DNA of 64,000 bases. Source: Erythrocercus mccallii (taxonomy: Eukaryota; Chordata; Aves; Passeriformes; Dicruridae). A program made the translations under genes and the position numbers. The first letter of the stretch is position 1. Each line of letters opens with the position of its first letter. Below the pieces are notes generated by a model. That model made no database searches. It was given only the letters and a program-made list of their open reading frames with translations, and was not told the origin of the DNA. Where the stretch lies: contig VZRG01000273.1 in NCBI GenBank assembly GCA_013397435.1, positions 310,001 to 374,000 of the forward strand. The letters are read 5' to 3'. This document shows, piece by piece, positions 24,285 through 38,402 of this stretch.

Positions 24285-26575
24285 GTAAGGATTCTGGCAT
24301 TTGGCTCAGAGGCTTTGTTTTGTCTTTATCCTATTTTGCTGAATGTGAGATGACCACAGAGGCAATACGGAACTCCAAGAAGAGCAGATGTTTCAGAATA
24401 GAAATTATCAGTCTCTCCTCTCCACTAGCGGTGGCTAGTACTGAAACCAAAAAGGAAAGAATAAAACAACTGCAAGGTGCAAAGTCTTCCTTCCAGAGAT
24501 TCATTCTGGGCTAACCTTTCCCCCAGTAAAAAACATGACTGCCTCTTGACAGGGGCCCTTCAACTCCAACATGCAACTCATTTTTCATGAGACACTTTTT
24601 ATTACAAGACTTCTTATAAAAATCATTTACTTCCCAGATGCTTTTACACAGTTTCTTAAACTGTTTTCACAGTACTGATTGATTGGAACAAACCAGATTA
24701 TTTCCTTCTAATTTGTCCTAGTAACCTACTGTATACATTAATAAAAGAGTATTTTTTTTCTCTCTATAGCTCTGTTTTCACTGAAGAAAGCTATGCCTGT
24801 TGCATTAAAATACTTTTAACCTATTCAATTCATGACAGTGGAAGTACCAGAGCCTTCTGGGCTTTGTAATATAATAGCATTCCTTTATCACGTTGAATGG
24901 TTTATTGGAACCAGCTTGTACAGATGATTTAGTTTACCATATTGAGGCCACAACTGCAGGGCTCCAATCTCTGTTTGGGGACTCTTCTGTAATTTTCCGT
25001 GTTTCCAGTTTGGTCTTCAAATGTGTTTGCTTTTTTGGGTGTTTTCTTGTTGTGTTTTTAGGGTCACTGGGGGGTTTGGTGTGGTTTCTGTGGGGTTTTT
25101 ATCTGTTTGCTTCCTTTTAACTATTTTTTTTCATATAACTTCATATTTTCATTCAAAGAATTTTAATTCTTTGCCCTTTTGGTATATATATTCTTAAGAT
25201 AAGACCTGATCCAGATAAAGTGCCTTTTGTGAACACATAACGGCTACTCATTTCCATCAAAACAGGAATCGGTTTTATCCAACACGAGGCAGAGATCTTT
25301 GCCTACTCTATTTTATGTAGAAATTCTAATATAAGAAATATTACTAGGACAACTGTTCTCATTTTATAGAAAAGGACAAGCATATCAGAGGTCTGAGATT
25401 GCATATGGACAGGGTCAGCTAAGGAACCTGTTGACTTCATGTAGCAGCTAGCATGAGTCATGTGCAGCTAGCATGGCCCCAAGCATGAGTCTCTGAATTT
25501 TAACCTACCTTTAGCTATGACAGACATAAATGAAATACTACTACACACTTGTTCCAAACAATCATTTTTGCTGTGCCCAGGGAACTAAATGGCCGAACCA
25601 TGCAAAAAACCTGTTGATCATCAAGTACAAAAGTGTCCGGAGTCGTCTGGAACAAGCTACTAGCACCACCAACAGAATGCATCTGTGAACAAAATCCACT
25701 TAGCCTTTACACTGTCATTTGGACTTAAACCATGACACTTTGGCAGAAGAGAGCATTTCTTCCAGGGCATTTAATGGATTCTCTGCAAACGATAATCTCT
25801 TGCTGATCTCATAATATCATTCTGTGTCTGGGTATATTAACAATCACATAGATAAAAGATTCTCTTTCAGCATACAGATGAGTATACAAAAAGATAACTC
25901 AACTTTCTACAGTTTTTTATGATTACACTTACATACAAAAGCATTTTAATGGCATTACAAATCAAGATTTACCATAAGTATATAGAAAAACATCCAAGCA
26001 TTCTCTGTGTTACTTCAAAAATTTTTCTTAAATGATAGACTTTTACAAACTTTAGTGTGAGGTTTGCACTGGTATCAAAATGAGATTCTTACATCAAAAA
26101 TATGCAGCTGTCTCCTCTGCCTTGAGCTGTTGAATAGCATGGGTTTGACTCAGTTTCATTTACCTTTGAAGATTTCCTAAAAACACTTGCCTAGCGAACA
26201 TCATCTCTTGAGTAATTTTGGTAAGGGGCAGGTAAAATATAGGGAATTTCACATCCTTCATGTAAAGACATTTCATGACTGGGGAGGTGGGGGGAATGGA
26301 GGGAAGATAATTTTGAGTTTGCTACTTTTTCCCATCCAGAAGAAAATTAGACAGTAGAAAAATCTGAGGCCAAACCTATAAGACTCGCTAAGCACTCCAG
26401 AGGAAGGAAGGACTGAGGAGATGAAGAAGAGACCAATGATGACTTTCCAGAAGTGTGCTGGTAGACAGAAGCAAAGTCCTTTAAGAAAAGACCAAAAGCA
26501 ACAGTTAAAATTAGCAAGAAGGGAAATTCCAAATGTACATATATAAAAAAAAAATCCTCAAAATAAGCATATCTA
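24285..26575. other. Non-coding DNA with T/G-rich stretch
   Basis: The region contains a T/G-rich stretch at about 25018-25115, a local repeat of CAGCTAGCATG near 25446-25476, and a G-rich run at 26281-26303. No gene or nameable element occurs before the old CR1 that begins near 26576. Confidence 0.55.
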
Positions 26576-26760
26576 AGCACTGAAACAGTTGCCTGGAGAG
26601 GTCCAGAGAGAACTTTACATCTTGAGGATTTCCAAATCCTTGTCTAAGTGCCTGAACATCCTTATCCAAAATTGAATAAGGCAAGCTGAGCAACCTTGAG
26701 CCGGAAAGACTAAATGACTTGCATAAATTCCCTCCAATCTGAGTTTTTCTATGATTCTTC
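26576..26760 (+). mobile_element. Ancient CR1 LINE 3' end fragment
   Basis: The sequence follows the order of an avian CR1 3' end. A degenerate AGCACTGAAACAGTTGCC word is followed by a GGAGAGGT match, a 'TTGAGGATTTCCAAA'-like segment, 'GAGCAACCTTGAGC', a 'TAAATGACTTGCATAAATTCCCTCCAA' region, and a closing TTCTATGATTCTTC that corresponds to the CR1 terminal TTCTGTGAT words. Divergence is far greater than in the copy at 54108, and an insertion-like stretch disrupts the middle. It is a long-dead 5'-truncated copy in the plus orientation with no coding potential. Confidence 0.7.
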
Positions 26761-29700
26761 TAGTCCATGTTTACACACTCTCAGAGGAAGGGCAATAGTA
26801 GGAGTATATGGTTACAGGCTCTACTGCCACTGGTACAAATCTAGTGGGTACTGTCACTGGTAAACAATGTCTACTGTCATTGAGAAAATTGAAGAAAATC
26901 AACCAAAAAGACCAAATGACAGACCCCTATAGAACAAGTGATTTCTACTGTCTGGTGTACAGTAATTATGTCATGATGCAGAATCAGAAGAAATCTACAT
27001 TGGCTTTGGAGAGCATATTGCTCTGTGCCTTAGAAAACGCAATCACAACAGGTAGAGAGATGGACATTCACCAAATTTAGAAGATGAAGAAGGAATCCAT
27101 TGTGTGCACATTAAAGAATTTCAACAACTGTCCTTTTTTATGAAAATATTCACCTCATAGCACTGTCACATCAACACAGCTTGCAGTGTCTACTGTACAA
27201 GTACCAGCTGTGACCATCTGATACCCAGATCAGTGCTAATCCACTCTGAACTCCTGCCATTTTCTTCCACTACTTGACTTCTCCGAATCAGAGGATGCAA
27301 ATTGCCCTGGACTCCATCAAATCTGAGTAGTTTGTCTAATATGGACAAATTTCTTCTGGTGACATGCTGGCAAATGAGACCACAAAACACATTATTCTAT
27401 TGAACTCCCATCACATGTGAATCCAGGTTCACAGAATTAGAAGGGGGAGACGTAATGCCAGTTAACCACAGAGCCTCCAGTATGTAAATTAGATTTGGCT
27501 AGTTCTGTGAAACAGAGCTATCAAGTAAACTGATGAAACATACCATAAGAAACCAGATACAAAAGCCTAAAATTAACTACAGTTAGTTTGTCAAACTTTA
27601 TAAATACAGTTATGTTGACTGAAAAAAATTATCCCTGCCAGTTAGTCCAATTTGGGGAATTACTTGGGAATGTTACCTCATGACTCAAAAAAGTCTGCCA
27701 TGGTTACAACACATGGAATGTATTAAGTGAACACTCCAAAATTCTTGTGGGATTAATTTTTCTATTACAGGTCCTGACAGAATTTTTTATTTTTTGTCTT
27801 ATAGCTTTTTGGTTTTTACTTCCCATATCCCTGTACACCAAGTGTAGACTGGTCCTGAAGAACTCTAACCCCTCTTTCTAAACTACTAAACACCACAACT
27901 TTCCCAGTTCAACACCTATAAAGCCACCCAAACCTCAACCATATTACTTTGTGCTGATTTATTTCTCTCACATCTGAAGTGAATCAGTACTTGAACATGG
28001 TCTTACTGCAAAGGACACATCACTAATTAAGCACTGGCTGATTTGAATTATCTGGCTGGCTACAGAGAGGCAAAGCAATCTCCTACAGTACTGGCACAGA
28101 TGTCATAGGCCAATATGGTTTATCTGTATCCACCTAGCTCTAGTGAACTCTACAGAAATTACTCTCTCTGAAGAGAGATTCTTTCAATTTTAAGATACAG
28201 TCAAGATGCCCAGAATATTTTGGATTATCAAAGAGCCTTCTGGCACATTTAAAATAAGAACAGGAACATTAGCTTCATCACCATCACTGAACTTGATAGT
28301 GTGAAATTACATCTAGGAGCTGGAACTGTATCAAAAAGAAATTCCTGTATAGCATCATCCTATGCTCTTAAACCACTGCTAGCTTTTGCCCCAGAGACAG
28401 GATATACTTCAATGATGTGTGAAGTAATCTCTGTATACTTTACAGTTAGGTTTACAATTCTCTGTCATTCCTCCAGATAAAATGGCACTAGCCAGAGGAA
28501 TAGTATATTTCAAGAGTAGGGTGGTTTGTATCAGTTTTTTGGTTTGGTTTTGCTGGGGGTTTTTCCTCCATTTTTGTGTCTCCAGTTGATGGAGACTAGT
28601 ATCTAGTTTTCCTTCTCTAAGCATTCCATGGAGTTGACTGCTATGGATAAATACTCCTAATCCTGGAATCTGCCAGCAGCATGTAGACAGAGGTTTTCCC
28701 CAGTATCATAGAAAATTCTCTGATTAAGGTTAAACTAGATAATAGTAGCTTCCCCTCTACAGTTCCACTCCCAAAAAGCTATAGTCATCCCTATAATTGT
28801 TAGACAATGGAATAATTTCCTAAAACTTTGTAGCAGCAACACTTCGATGGACACTGTAGAAATAAACTAACATAATGGTTTTTATTTTCTAGAATTTTGC
28901 TACATGTACTGTAATAAAATATTCTAATGAACTCTCTGGAGACTCTCAATATATCCTATTGAGAAACGTACGATGAACAAACATCACCAAATAGTATTCC
29001 TTCAGTATGCTGGAAGGAAGGGAAAACATGTTTCCTTCATTCACCACTCCAATTCAATGCTCTAACTGGCTGCTATTGGCTGGCCTACTCTGGCAAATTT
29101 TGCTACTACTTGCTCCTAATACTTCTTCTACATAAAAAGCCAGAGCACTAATTTAAAACAAAATCTATATCTCACACCAGGTCGGTCTTACACATTTAGT
29201 TTGAGCACAAGTATCACTTCTTTTTGTTTAGTTTAACCTGCTCAGGAAGAGGTCCAAGGTTGGCCAAAATCCTATAAGCTACATACAAGACACGGGGTAC
29301 ATTTAGAAGCCAGCATTTCTATAGCTGGTAAAACATTTCTATACAGCCAACAGCATCATATACTGCTGAACTCATGCTTAATGTTAATCCATTTTACAGT
29401 AACCTAACAAATAATACAGATGTCTTCCTTCATCACATTAGTGTTAAGTGTTTGATCAATCCATATGAATGTTAAAAGTAACTTCTAAAACACCTTGGTT
29501 ATCTCTTTTAGCCAATAAGTCCCTTCAGAATATAGTTGCCCATGGAACTATATAGATCCACATTGTATGGAGGCATTCTCTCAGGAAACTTGGTAGCTCT
29601 CAAAAATTATGATCAAGACTGTATATTTGATCTGGAATGTCCACAAAACCAGTATTAAGAGTGGCTAATTCCTGGGGACTATCTCCCTTTGAGGAAGATA

Positions 29701-31649
29701 GATATAATTTTTTGGTCAGAGTATCTCTTCAGAGTCCTACTGATGTCATCGAACTATGACTAAAATCATCAAATTGCAAACCATCCCTAGTGCTGCACTG
29801 CACAAGGGGATGAGCAGCCACGATGCAGCAGAGGTGATGGATGTCATGCACTGTCAATGCATTATCTATCAAAGCAATATTTTTCCAGTCCTACTGACAC
29901 TGGCTTCCTTAAAGTAATTCTCTCCTCTTGACATTACTGCAACTGTGGCAACCATAAGAGAGCTAACATTTGCCTAAATAAACCAATCACAAAGACACCA
30001 GCAGGCACAATGCAAAAGTCATTCACAAAAAGTTGAATACTTCTGCCCATCAAGAACCTGCACCCTTTCGGCAAGGGCTTTATTTGAAAAATAGTTGGTG
30101 GTCATGATCATCCTTTTCTTTGCCCTTTTTATCCTGGCTAATCTGTAAATAACTTTGACTGGTAAGTATCAGAAAAATTCATTTTAACCATGGCCAGAAA
30201 ATATGAAGAAATAAAGTTTAAAAAATGGCATTTTTTTCCTTCTAATTGTTTATATACATGTATCAACATTGATGCATCTGTTTCAGAAGAAAATGCAATT
30301 AGGAATCCCAGTGGAAGGCTGCCTTCAAAATTTTCATCTTTGATATAGATTTTAGTGACAAAAACAGTAGCATTGATGTTATATCTACAACAGAGACCAA
30401 AAAAAATATTATATTTTAAATAATGAGAAACTGTTGAAGATTCTTTCTTGTATGCCATAACCAGAAAATCAGCATTAAACTGAGCAACAATTTTTACTTC
30501 AAATACTCCTGTGCAATTAAAGGGTACTGTGTCTAAATGGAAGAACAGAATCAGTCAAGAACAGTCAAGCCTCTGACAGGTTTTGGAAAGGTACAGGAGC
30601 TGCTAGTAGGTTCAAATATGTATATTTCTTTAATAAAACAAAATCACATAAACCTGAAGGCACTTGCTGACAAGCTACAGCAGATTGACAGAATAGTTTG
30701 GACATATTATCAACCCAAAACTGTTAAGGTGAACATTGTCACTAGTAGAGCAGCTAAAAACATTTAAGACGACAGGATTTCAGCTAGACTCTGATCAGTT
30801 TTCCAATACTTTTTTTTTAAATAAAACTTCTCTTCAAAAAGGTAAACTGTCAAAACACAAGCTTCTTTGAAGGAAAGGTTAAAATTATAGTTTCTTTATA
30901 GACTTTTTTAAATATAGTATCCTGTGAATTTCCTTTCAGAGAGAGGAACTGAAAGGGGTAAAACACTGGAGTAATTTGGGAATTTGATAAAAGTGCACTA
31001 CTTCAGAAGTGGAAATAAAAGACATCTGTTCCTATCCATCCTGGCCCAGGACACTTGGACATCCTCTTACCTTCCCTGCTGTCAAAATTGCAGTGAGGGC
31101 TACCACACACTTGGTACCAGCTTCAGTGTGCAAGTCACAAGCAAAAGAGAAAAGCGGGTAAGCAAGAAAACAAAGAAGAAAACCAAGAGCACCAACAGCC
31201 TCAGGGAGGAAAGGAAAATTAGGCTACTCTTGCTATGAAGTGCTCCTAAAGATACTTCAGAAATGTGCTTAAGGGTGTGGCATAAAACCTTATTAGGCAA
31301 GAAAATGAATGCCATAATCCTCTGAACACTCCTTTTTGGGGACAAATATTTAAAACCATAACACATTTTTTTTTCCCATATCTGCTTCTTACCTGGCCTA
31401 ATATACTGATAGTTAATGAGAAATTAAAGATATGTGCCTTTGGTTATTGTTTCTAATTAAAGAACAAAGTAGAATATTTTCATCTGTATCCATGATTTAA
31501 ATAGTAGTTGAGTTTAAATAGGAATTATCTAAGGATTGCAGGGTTTGTCCCACTATGTTACCTATAATTACTCTTAACCTACATAAATAAGATAACAGTA
31601 TCCCCAAAGTAAATGAGATGTCAGCCTTCAGCTTGTTTCAACAGCCTGT
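26761..31649. other. AT-rich non-coding DNA
   Basis: Unique sequence with frames of at most 106 codons (30138-30458, minus), none recognisable. A T/G-rich run occurs near 28525-28570. No repeat element, RNA gene or strong exon pair is seen. Confidence 0.6.
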
Positions 31650-31710
31650 TCAACCCATTGAAGGCACTGAAAATCTCCACTGACTTCAATGGACTTTGGA
31701 TCAAACCCAT
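31650..31710. repeat. Old palindromic interspersed-repeat motif
   Basis: CCATTGAAG (31655-31663) and its reverse complement CTTCAATGG (31684-31692) form 9-bp perfect arms, followed by ACTTTGGATCAAACCC. This CCATTGAAG...CTTCAATGG...TTTGGATCA arrangement resembles an old dispersed element of amniote genomes that I recall but cannot name with confidence. It is short, degraded and orientation-ambiguous. Confidence 0.45.
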
Positions 31711-34700
31711 AAGTCTTTAAAGTATTTTGGATTAAAGTGGATTTTGGCAGTTGTCCAAAGAGAAAAAGACTTTAGAGCAGCAGAGGGGTTCCTGGGAATT
31801 GTCAGATGACAGGTTTTCCTATAGCAACAGACTTTCTTTACAGTATAATTGTATCAAGCCTGTCATTCATTAAAAAAAAAAAGAAACACACACAAAAAAA
31901 ACCCAACGTAGTTCTTTATAAGAATCTGTTTGTTTTAGCATAAATATTGTGCCTTTTTAAGCATCTTGGTATTTATCTTTAGGGGAAGGAAAAGCTTTAT
32001 GGATAGCTAAGTACACTCTAAATTCAGGTTAAAGTATCTTCTCTTTAATGTTTTTATGGTTTAACTTTAATATATGGCATTATTATTTTGTGGAAGAGAA
32101 ATTAAATGTAATGTAGTGGAATCTAATGGCACATGATGTATCTAATCAAAGTTTAAGACACAGAATAATGCTTTATGGATAAAAGCTGCCACTCAAATTA
32201 CAACATTTTGTATTCCTTTAAATGAATAGATGTTAAGAAGATAATCACCATTTCTGATATCCTAGTACTGAATTAACAGTCACACATATGTGCTGGTCAC
32301 AGCTTCAGGGCTTGTGTTCACCACCTCTGCTTGCCCTGGACTGTTCTGGGTTCTGGAGAGAAAAGTGAAAAAAGCACTGTGTGATTTTTTAAGCCTTGAA
32401 ATTAAAAAAAAAAATCATTTCTTTTTATCACTCAATCTACATAATGATTTTCAATGAGCCAGCTTCTAGATGCTGTAGAGTGCTCACATCTCACTGACTG
32501 GAAGTGGTGGAGATCCAGTGAATGTCAACATTGTCAGTGATTTCACTGGAATGAGCTGTAGGAGCACTGGATTGGATGATATTTTCCAGGCTATCCCAGC
32601 TGCTAAGTCAGAAAACTGAAGCCCAAGCATGGGCATTACATTACCACTATCAGTTTTTTTCATTCCGACATCTAAAGGAGTTAGAAGGGTTTGAGTTTGT
32701 TGGTGTGATGTTTGTCTTTTTTTCACTCCCACTCACTTCCTATCAGAGAGATGTTCCAGAACCTATGTTCTCAAATAGAACAGAGACATCTTTCTAATTT
32801 CCATTTTAATGAATTTATGGCCATTTTATATCGATTTATTCTTGTGCCAGTGTTGTTCATTCTTCCTTCCTGGCTTTTATTTCCTGACATATAAAGACAG
32901 CAATGACATCTTCCCCCGGAGCTTTAGGCACAAATGGGTGATTGTGCAGTAAAGTTTAGAGCTGAGCAGCAGAAGACACATCCACTGCTGATCTGTTTAT
33001 CTCTCCTTAGGGTGGTGGTGTGCCAGTTTCAATAAGCCAATTTAGTTACATACAAAATACAAATCAGTCCTTATCTAAAAGTGCTACATTTTATATTGGC
33101 CATATTCCTTTTAGAACTTACTAGCTTCACATTCTTTTTATTTTGCTGCTTTGGGTGTTTTTAGGGGCAACAACAGACAAGTTTCTACAAGAAAATATTA
33201 GTGTCCATGTGATCACAGAACATTTAAAGATGAAACTAATAGATAGAAATGTCTCTATGAGAGAAGAAAGCAAAGGAGAAAATTTTCATAAGAAAATTTG
33301 CGTTTATTGTTTCTTACAAGAGATGAACAATTTCACTTTTTTATTGCTCAGTTCAGCTCTGACTGAGGAGTTCCTGTGCTTCATCAGCTATCCAGCCTGG
33401 GTAATCAAGGGAATAAGAGCCGTTTCTATGTTTCCAGCTTTCGGAGATTATGTCGCAGTTACTTATAGGTAGAAATTATCATGAATAGCCAGAAATTAAG
33501 ATGAATGAAGGAGAAAGTGACACAGTTCCACCAAACACAACAAAAAACTGACAGAAGAAAAATCCCCAGCTGCACTCTTCAGGTGAGGTTAAATGCAAAA
33601 GAAATCTTCACCAAATTCAGAGGAGTTGTCATCTACTATAAATAGCTTAATCATCCAAAGATCTAAGGCCTGCATGTTCTGAAAGGCAGGACACAAAATA
33701 TGCTAAATCAAAGGCTGTTTCCTTGAAGCACCTATTTTGAAGTATTATCTTTTAGCAGACTAAAAAGTAAGCTTTTTATTCCACCCCATTAAGAGATTCT
33801 CCTACTGGGCTGCCAGCCAATTGCAATTGATATCCCTTAAAGTTCAAGACTTTGACCTTCCTGACACAAAACTCTCTTCCTAGTAATTTCGTCTTGAGAG
33901 TCCAGGCAAAAAAGAAACGGGAAGAAATTGTACACTAAGCATCATATGTCACCTTTTTGAATCTGGGAAAAGAGTGTAAGGTTTCCTCTTCTTTCCTCAA
34001 GCCTGCATTGCAGCTAGAATGAGCAAAAATGAGGATGTACCACTTTTTTAAGCACTCAGTACTTATGTGCTTCCTGCCAGCACTGTCTGGAAAGGCAGTG
34101 CTCAATCTACTAAGGTATGCTTCCCTAAACAAACAAGCAAACCCTAGAAATACTCCCAGAAACAAAGAAATCCTCCCCTGCTTCCCTCCCTCCCCTTCCC
34201 CCCACAAAGAAACAGGCACCAGAAAGCCCCACCACCTGTTATGAGTTTGTTCTACAGTCCAGAGTTGTGCATGTATTTGTGGCTTTAAAAAGACTGTATA
34301 AAAATCTCTCTGAACAATTCTGAAGATCAGTCAACCCATTGAGGAACTTCAATAATGTTTAAAAGGGTTGTGGAAAGCCATTATATTTGCAAAAAATCAA
34401 GTAACAAACAAAACCAAAACTAAATTAATCGATTGACATACTGGCAGCACCCCATGAACTCAGGCATCAGAAAATTTTCCTCCTCACTCTTTCAGATTTT
34501 TATAAAAATTCTGCAAATCAGGATTCTTATGCTCATCTAAGGAGCACCCTTCTCAATGCTCCACTCACAAGTGGATGAATACACGCACAATAGGACACAG
34601 CCTCTTAATTATTTTATCCCTTTTATGAATGTAATTCCAATAACTACCTAGTATCAGACTATTAGTAATTATTATATTATCTAAACATAAAGAAATTTCA

Positions 34701-37700
34701 ACCAAGAAATAAAATTCAATAAGCAGAATTAAGCTTTTAACCCATATATATATATATGTACGTCTATAAACATCTGTTTTCTTATTCTAGTCCCTCAGGT
34801 CTAATTCTTATGGAGCTGGATGAGTTACCTAAGTGAAAAGCAAATACATTTAGGCATTAGTATCTCCCACATGTGTATTTCAAACTGTTTAAACGTTTAG
34901 CTTACAAATTCATGAATACACCCATGAACAACACTAATACCCTACCAGCTTTAGTAACAGGCAAAGCGACATAGGAGATCAATTTATTTAATCCTTGATC
35001 GAGCCATACTCCTGGAAAGGCCAACGATATTTTGATGCAATAAAGGTGTATACACAACTTACCACATAATATTAAGTATATCTTACAAAGTCACTGACTG
35101 CAAATGCCAGCAAATGTGCAGAAGTCTGGGTTTTACCTTAGTAGTCCAACCAAGTTAAACTATAGAGCTCCAAGTTGTTAAATCACCTAGCAGGCCATTT
35201 GTACTGCAGAAGGTGTGAATTATGATTCTTTGACTCCTTATGTTTTCTTCCTTACTGCAGAGCTGCTCCAATGACTTATATCTTGGGCACTACCACAAGA
35301 TGGATGTTTTACAGCATTTGCAGTGGGGAGTGAATGTAGCAGTGACTCTTAAATGACTGCAAGAAATACTTCTAGTGTTTTAAAGTGTAAGGAAGAAAAT
35401 ATCTAACATGACTCTTTAATTTTTTTCAGCTTTCCTGTTATAAAACACAATTAATTTTAAAAAAGGACCTAAATTGGCAATATTGAAAGTGAAAGCTACA
35501 GAGACCTCTTAGTACTGACACAGCATGTTAATATAAATGAAGCCCTTGCTAATAGTACAAATATGCTTATGAAATATCAATTATTTTCTTTACATATAGT
35601 TGTTACCCTTGTAAATTTTCAAATAATTGCAGAAACAATTTTCAAGTAACATATTTCTTGAAATATGCACAGTAAAAATTATAATATTTGTTATTTGTAT
35701 TGTGTTGATTCACTTGCCCTTTACTCTCTACCACAAATTTAACATTATCCATCTGTGGATTCATCTATTTTACAGATGCAACTTGTTCTGGAGATACGGT
35801 AGAATCAATTTCTATTGTAGAAATGGCAAGAGGAAGGAATGAAGAATGACTAGGAAGAAACCCTCATACCTAAGAAATTGCTGCTGGAGAGATTTGCAGC
35901 TTCTAGGAACTGAAATGCACTATGAGTTTCTTTCCAAAATAACTTCCTTCGAACATCATAAATTCAACGCAAGACAGTGTTCAGAAACCCAGGTAAAGAG
36001 AGGTTTGGGCTGTGAACTAAATGAGAGCAAGACAAGGACAATCGGTAAGGGTTGGTATTTGCACTATATGCCTAAGTTGCTCTGCACTGACAGCCCTACA
36101 AGAAAAACTAACAGCTTACTAGTAAAACTGAGGTATTTTGTCTCCTAGAAACATCCCCTCTCTGCCAGCTCCAGACAGGAGCAAGGAGCATGAAATGCGA
36201 ATGTGATTTCCCTTGGGACTATATATTATTAAAAAAGACAGAGTTTGGATTCTTGACAGCTTTCTAGGATCTCATAACTTCAGATCTGCTTAGATGATTT
36301 TAGATCTCCTTATACGGTGAATGATAGGTTAAGAACAGTATCTCCCATTTATTTTGTCACTAATTCTGATCAGAATATGACTCTACCTCATATTTTCAAA
36401 ATAATCATAGAAACTTGGGGGAAAAAAGGCAACAAAAAATACATTTAAAAAATAAAGCAAAACATGAGAAGACCAACTAAACCATGAACCTACTCACCAT
36501 AAAACAAAATCAATTTCCTTCTTAGGATCTAAAGTCACACGCAGCCAACTAGAAGAGTCAATTGTAAACACTAGAGGCAATGGCTTGGCTGCACTGAGGT
36601 CAACAAGGTTTCTGCTACTTGTCTTCAGCTACCAAGGTTTCACCTCATCTTTTGTGATCTTCTGGCATCAGTGCCTCATATCACCACACTAGTCTAAGAC
36701 AACATTTCTGCATGCAGAAGAAACCCTTAATTCCTGCTCATTCATGGCAACCACAATTCAGTTAGTGTAATGGATGCCAGGGTTTAGCTAGGTTATCATC
36801 TGAAACAGGTTTAACATAGAGCCTATAAGCAGCAGGATTCTTGGGAAAACAAATAGCCTTGAAGGGATAATCGCTATTTGGAAGTCAAGTTATGTAAAAC
36901 ATATTTCCCCCTGTGTTATTGCTTCAAGTTGTTTGATTGCACCTAGTATGTATAAAGAGTGGAAATTATAGAATCTTCACCCTGAGTGGTTCAAGGCTCT
37001 GTTGTTGTAATAGCTACTTAAGTTTTAAAGGGTTTTCTTGCCTTTTTCTTTTGGTCTTTCTTCATGCAGGTAAAAGCTGATAGGCGCAAAGTAATGAGGC
37101 GGGATAAAGAAATTTGCAGCCAAGGAAAGTCTGCCAATTTTGTAAAACAGATGCCAATGCTTTTGGCACCTTCTTGTAGTTGACTAAAAACTGAGTCCAA
37201 ATTTATCATCAAAGAGCTAGCCAGGCATGCAGATTGCACACATATCTCCCTCAAAGGGAAAGCTTACAAAGTTAAAAAAACTTCACAGTATCATTCTCCC
37301 TTAAAACACAGATCAAATAACCCTCCTTCCTTCCTGCCAGCACAGACAGCACTATCTACTCCATATACACACAATTGCATTTCTTTCTACTCTATTATCT
37401 ATGTATATTGTACACATAACAGACAATAAGATATGCTAGGAGTAAATATAATAAATCTATGCATAGCAGTATGGAGATTTTTACCCCCAAATATTTACCC
37501 CCAAATATTCCCAGTACAGAAACTGAACCTGAAAAAGGTACCAACAATAGACCAAATATCCCTGCTCTACTACAGACAAACTACTTCTTTCACGGTTTCA
37601 TCCTGTCAGGAAGAATGCCAAAGCCTGGGTCCATGACTTTCTTCAAGCAAAACATTTCCTCACATGTATTCTTCAAGCAACTACTAGAATTGCACAATGC

Positions 37701-38325
37701 AACTACAATACCACTACCCCTGGCTAGCCACGGTCTTCAAGGTATGTGTGTATTGTTGGATCAAATCCAATTTCCCACATGCCTAAGTTTTGTTTATAAA
37801 TAACATATAAATAACAAGCCTGTGCTTGAAGAGAGGTTAAGGAATGGGAAGCATGGGAAAAAGGGTAACAGCCACTCTACTTTGCAATTCTATTTGTTTC
37901 GCCCTTCTGTTTTCCTTCATTCTCAGTGTCAGCCAACAGAAGAGCAAGCAGAAAAACCTTCACCTTCCAATCTGGACAAGACAATCCTGCTGCATTCTTA
38001 AAGTAGGCTGACAAAGTTTTCTTATGGAAAGAGTTGAAAAATGGAAGATACTTCTTAGAAAGAGCATTTTCTTCTAAGTACAGGAAATTAATACTGGTTT
38101 TAGAGATGTAATGTTTTAATTTCTTGACCTGAGAGTGTCAGTTGGCCTCAGTCATGCTAGGATTACATTCCTGAAAATTTGTGTTGCATAATCATAATCA
38201 TAGTAGGTACCATAGTCATAATATAACATGCATAATCATAGTGTGATGAAATATATTAAAGGTACAATAGAATGTGGAAAAACACTGTATTAACATGTTC
38301 TTTTAACAGGCCACACCATACTTAC
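31711..38325. other. AT-rich non-coding DNA
   Basis: Frames do not exceed 109 codons (33143-33472) outside one of 114 codons (37459-37803), and none is recognisable. A consensus acceptor (CTTCCTTACTGCAG, ending 35260) is followed by 31 open codons and a stop at 35354, without a partner exon. Small repeats are an (AT)n run at 34744-34757 and a 14-bp tandem duplication at 37481-37508. Nothing else explains this stretch. Confidence 0.55.
37481..37508 (+). repeat. 14-bp tandem duplication
   Basis: TTACCCCCAAATAT occurs twice head to tail (37481-37494 and 37495-37508) with perfect identity. Confidence 0.95.
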
Positions 38326-38400
38326 CATGAGGCAGATCCTCAGATAGGCAGACTTTTGTGACTCAACCCAAAGCTAAGAAGCCAGCCAAATGTAGCTTTT
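38326..38400 (-). other. Minus-strand exon-like 75-nt segment, non-coding
   Basis: Read on the minus strand, a long pyrimidine tract (the complement of the A/G-rich run 38403-38478) ends TCTTTCAG and is followed by 75 nt closing at CATG|GTAAGT, a perfect donor. All three frames contain stops, so it could only be non-coding, a UTR or a poison exon. The pyrimidine tract is probably a microsatellite that by chance created a strong acceptor. No partner exon is established. Confidence 0.2.
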
Positions 38401-38402
38401 CT

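Noticed and set aside
35261..35356. Terminal-exon-like segment with 31 open codons after CTTCCTTACTGCAG
   Set aside because: Too short to exceed chance and there is no linked upstream exon.
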